A stretch of 15,064 bases of DNA, from NCBI GenBank assembly GCA_003566215.1, contig PXEJ01000131.1:1-15064 (forward strand), given 5' to 3'. The notes under the pieces are model-generated. The model searched no databases. It saw nothing but the letters and a program-made list of their open reading frames with translations, and had not been told where the DNA came from. Below are positions 13,385 to 15,064 of the stretch, in pieces; position 1 is the stretch's first letter; every line of letters begins with the position of its first letter. Source of the DNA: Cyanobacteria bacterium T3Sed10_376R1m (GTDB taxonomy: Bacteria > Cyanobacteriota > Cyanobacteriia > Cyanobacteriales > Cyanobacteriaceae). Made by a program: the position numbers and the translations under genes.

Positions 13385-14854
13385 ATGTCCCCAACAGTCT
13401 TAATATCCAAAGAAATACCCAATTTATCATATAAACCGAAAAGCGATCGCTTCGACATCTCATGGCAACAACCATTATCCACCCTTCTCGGTTTAGGTAG
13501 GGCATCAGGGGCAGATTTTGTCGAATTTTTCTTAGAAAAAGTAAACTATATCAGTTGTTTAGCCGAAGATGACATTATTAGTAGTATTACCCCTAGACTA
13601 TCTACAGGAGCAGGAGTAAGAGTATTTAGAGGAAAAGCCGACTGTTACGTCAGTACAAACGATTTAACCTTCAATGGTTTAAAACAAGCCCTAGAAAAAG
13701 CTCTCTCAATTTTAGGTTTAAATATTCCCCAAGGTTCAGCATTTATTCCCGAAATCAATCTCGAAATGTTTAGGGATTACGCCACCATTAAAAATAAAGA
13801 CGTTTGGTTGAATAGTTGCAGTAATATGCAAGAAATGGGAGACATACTATTAAGTGCCAACCATACCCTCAATAAAAAAGCAAGTCATGTGCGATCGCGC
13901 AGAGCCGCCTACTTCAGAGACTGGCAAGAAGTCCTTATTGCCTCTAGTGATGGCACCTTCGCCCGGGACATCAGATTAACCCAATCCGTAGGCTACAACC
14001 TACTATGTGCAGACGGACAAAATCGCTCATCCATCGGCAAAAGAGACGGAGACACCAGCAACCCCGACTTTCTTAGAAAATGGAACTATCAAAACGTAGC
14101 CGAAGAAGTCGCCGAATCCGCAGGAAAAATGCTCTACGCCGATTATGTAGAATCTGGACAATACCCAGTCATCATGGCAAATCAATTCGGAGGCGTTATC
14201 TTCCATGAAGCCTGTGGACACCTTCTCGAAACCACCCAAATAGAAAGAAAAAGCACCCCCTTCATCGATAAAAAAGGCGAAAAAATCGCCCACGAAAACC
14301 TCACAGCTTGGGACGAAGGACTATCCGAAAACGCCTTTGGCACCATCGACATGGATGACGAAGGAATGCCCCCCCAACGTACCCTCCTCATAGAAAATGG
14401 CATCCTCAAAAACTTTATCGCTGATAGAGCAGGATCAATACGTACAGGACATTCGCGCACAGGTAGCGGTAGAAGAAGCAGTTACAGTTACGCCGCCGCC
14501 TCCCGTATGCGCAACACCTACATAGCCCCAGGGAAATACACCTTAGATCAAGTGTTCGCCTCCGTTGATAAAGGTATATACTGCAAAAAAATGGGGGGAG
14601 GAAGTGTAGGACCTACCGGAGAATTTAACTTTGGTGTCGATGAAGCCTACCTCATCGAAAAAGGAAAAATTACCAAACCCCTCAAAGGTGCAACCCTCAT
14701 CGGAGAAGCAAAAGAAATCATGAAAAAAATCTCCATGTCATCCCAAGACTTAGGACTAGCCGCTGGATTTTGTGGCTCAGTAAGTGGTAGCATCTATGTA
14801 ACCGTAGGACAACCTCACATTAAAGTAGATTCTATTACCGTAGGCGGAAGATAA
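13385..14854 (+). CDS. tldD: TldD family metallopeptidase
   Basis: TldD with its partner TldE forms a heterodimeric zinc protease that processes peptides, including modified toxins and antibiotics in enterobacteria (family knowledge); the cyanobacterial substrate is not known to me. The 489 residues match the family. The metal site HEACGH at 274-279 supplies H274, E275 and H279 (HExxxH), and C463 in [13 protein letters not shown] is in the position of the third ligand. The region [21 protein letters not shown] (359-380, interrupted here only by normal loops) and the C-terminal [16 protein letters not shown] are standard. The start is ATG 13385 without a clear Shine-Dalgarno; N-terminal residues 1-25 are a little longer than usual, so a later start is possible but no good internal ATG is seen. 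No tldE is visible in the remaining 210 bases. Confidence 0.95.
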   Translation: MSPTVLISKEIPNLSYKPKSDRFDISWQQPLSTLLGLGRASGADFVEFFLEKVNYISCLAEDDIISSITPRLSTGAGVRVFRGKADCYVSTNDLTFNGLKQALEKALSILGLNIPQGSAFIPEINLEMFRDYATIKNKDVWLNSCSNMQEMGDILLSANHTLNKKASHVRSRRAAYFRDWQEVLIASSDGTFARDIRLTQSVGYNLLCADGQNRSSIGKRDGDTSNPDFLRKWNYQNVAEEVAESAGKMLYADYVESGQYPVIMANQFGGVIFHEACGHLLETTQIERKSTPFIDKKGEKIAHENLTAWDEGLSENAFGTIDMDDEGMPPQRTLLIENGILKNFIADRAGSIRTGHSRTGSGRRSSYSYAAASRMRNTYIAPGKYTLDQVFASVDKGIYCKKMGGGSVGPTGEFNFGVDEAYLIEKGKITKPLKGATLIGEAKEIMKKISMSSQDLGLAAGFCGSVSGSIYVTVGQPHIKVDSITVGGR

Positions 14855-14887
14855 ACTTGAATTAAAAACGCACAATTACATTTATTA

Positions 14888-14918
14888 GATTCCCCATTAT
14901 CAAAAACAATGGGGGATT
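14888..14918 (+). repeat. Strong hairpin just downstream of tldD
   Basis: GATTCCCCATT and AATGGGGGATT pair over 11 positions (two of them G-T) around a 9-base loop. It is 33 bp after the tldD stop. Only TTCTTA-type sequence follows, so it is less terminator-like than the next hairpin but may protect the transcript end. Confidence 0.5.
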
Positions 14919-14928
14919 CTTACGGTTT

Positions 14929-14965
14929 AGCCCCCTATAAATCCTCCAATACCGGGGGCTTTTTA
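14929..14965 (+). terminator. Intrinsic terminator of tldD
   Basis: AGCCCCC (14929-14935) pairs with GGGGGCT (14954-14960), followed by TTTTATT. The 18-base loop contains TATAAATCCTCCAATACC, making the element resemble the CCCCCTAAATCCCCC-type palindromes that are dispersed in many cyanobacterial genomes; that resemblance is from memory. Confidence 0.75.
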
Positions 14966-15064
14966 TTGTAAAAATGCCACAGAGTTTATGCCCTAGTACG
15001 ATATATTTACCACGAAAACCCAAATAAAAACCCCTCAATGAGCCTTAATAAACTGAAAATAAAA

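Noticed and set aside
14027..14460. Two minus-strand ORFs (88 and 92 codons) inside tldD
   Set aside because: Both are shadows of the conserved tldD metal-site region on the plus strand.
1..15064. CRISPR arrays, tRNAs, rRNA, insertion sequences, prophage genes
   Set aside because: No regularly spaced repeats, no cloverleaf with conserved TTCGA/CCA features, and no transposase or integrase-like protein seen on either strand.

Overview
The window looks like chromosomal DNA from a unicellular cyanobacterium. It is AT-rich, carries twelve copies of the cyanobacterial HIP1 octamer GCGATCGC, and encodes cyanobacterial proteins such as CP12 and a probable DUF3177 membrane protein. The low GC suggests the Cyanobacterium/Geminocystis neighbourhood, but that placement is inference. 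I see no tRNA, rRNA, CRISPR array, transposase or phage gene.

Layout, left to right. Positions 1-3256 are all on the minus strand: the N-terminal part of the protease SppA (running off the window), a probable DUF3177 membrane protein, the Calvin-cycle regulator CP12, an SmtB/ZiaR-type ArsR metal sensor, and an unrecognised 115-residue protein. The plus strand then carries rsmI (16S rRNA methyltransferase, 3308-4177) and a lipoprotein substrate-binding protein of the branched-chain/neutral amino-acid ABC family (4296-5603). A convergent junction with a perfect 8-bp inverted repeat separates these from a 1162-residue minus-strand PAS/GAF/GGDEF/EAL protein (5762-9250). After a 589-bp AT-rich spacer come three more minus-strand genes: a CheW-like protein and a membrane protein with a C-terminal winged helix, which look like one operon, and a DUF2062 membrane protein. 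The right end is plus-strand: a DndC-family PP-loop sulfurtransferase with none of its usual partners alongside, then the peptidase gene tldD with a clear terminator.

How the genes relate. Most are independent housekeeping or regulatory units. The region from 5762 to 10892 is signalling-rich: a cyclic-di-GMP turnover protein lies downstream of a CheW-like adaptor that follows a membrane-bound putative transcription factor. The three are on the same strand, but the spacer makes a single transcript for all of them unlikely. CP12 acts on the Calvin cycle, and the ArsR gene upstream on the same strand may or may not affect it.

The observations most worth following are (1) a short leader upstream of the DUF2062 gene, with an extended -10 promoter, two interleaved inverted repeats in pseudoknot order and a terminal U-run, which could be an attenuator, riboswitch or small RNA; (2) the isolated DndC homologue; and (3) the membrane winged-helix/CheW pair.
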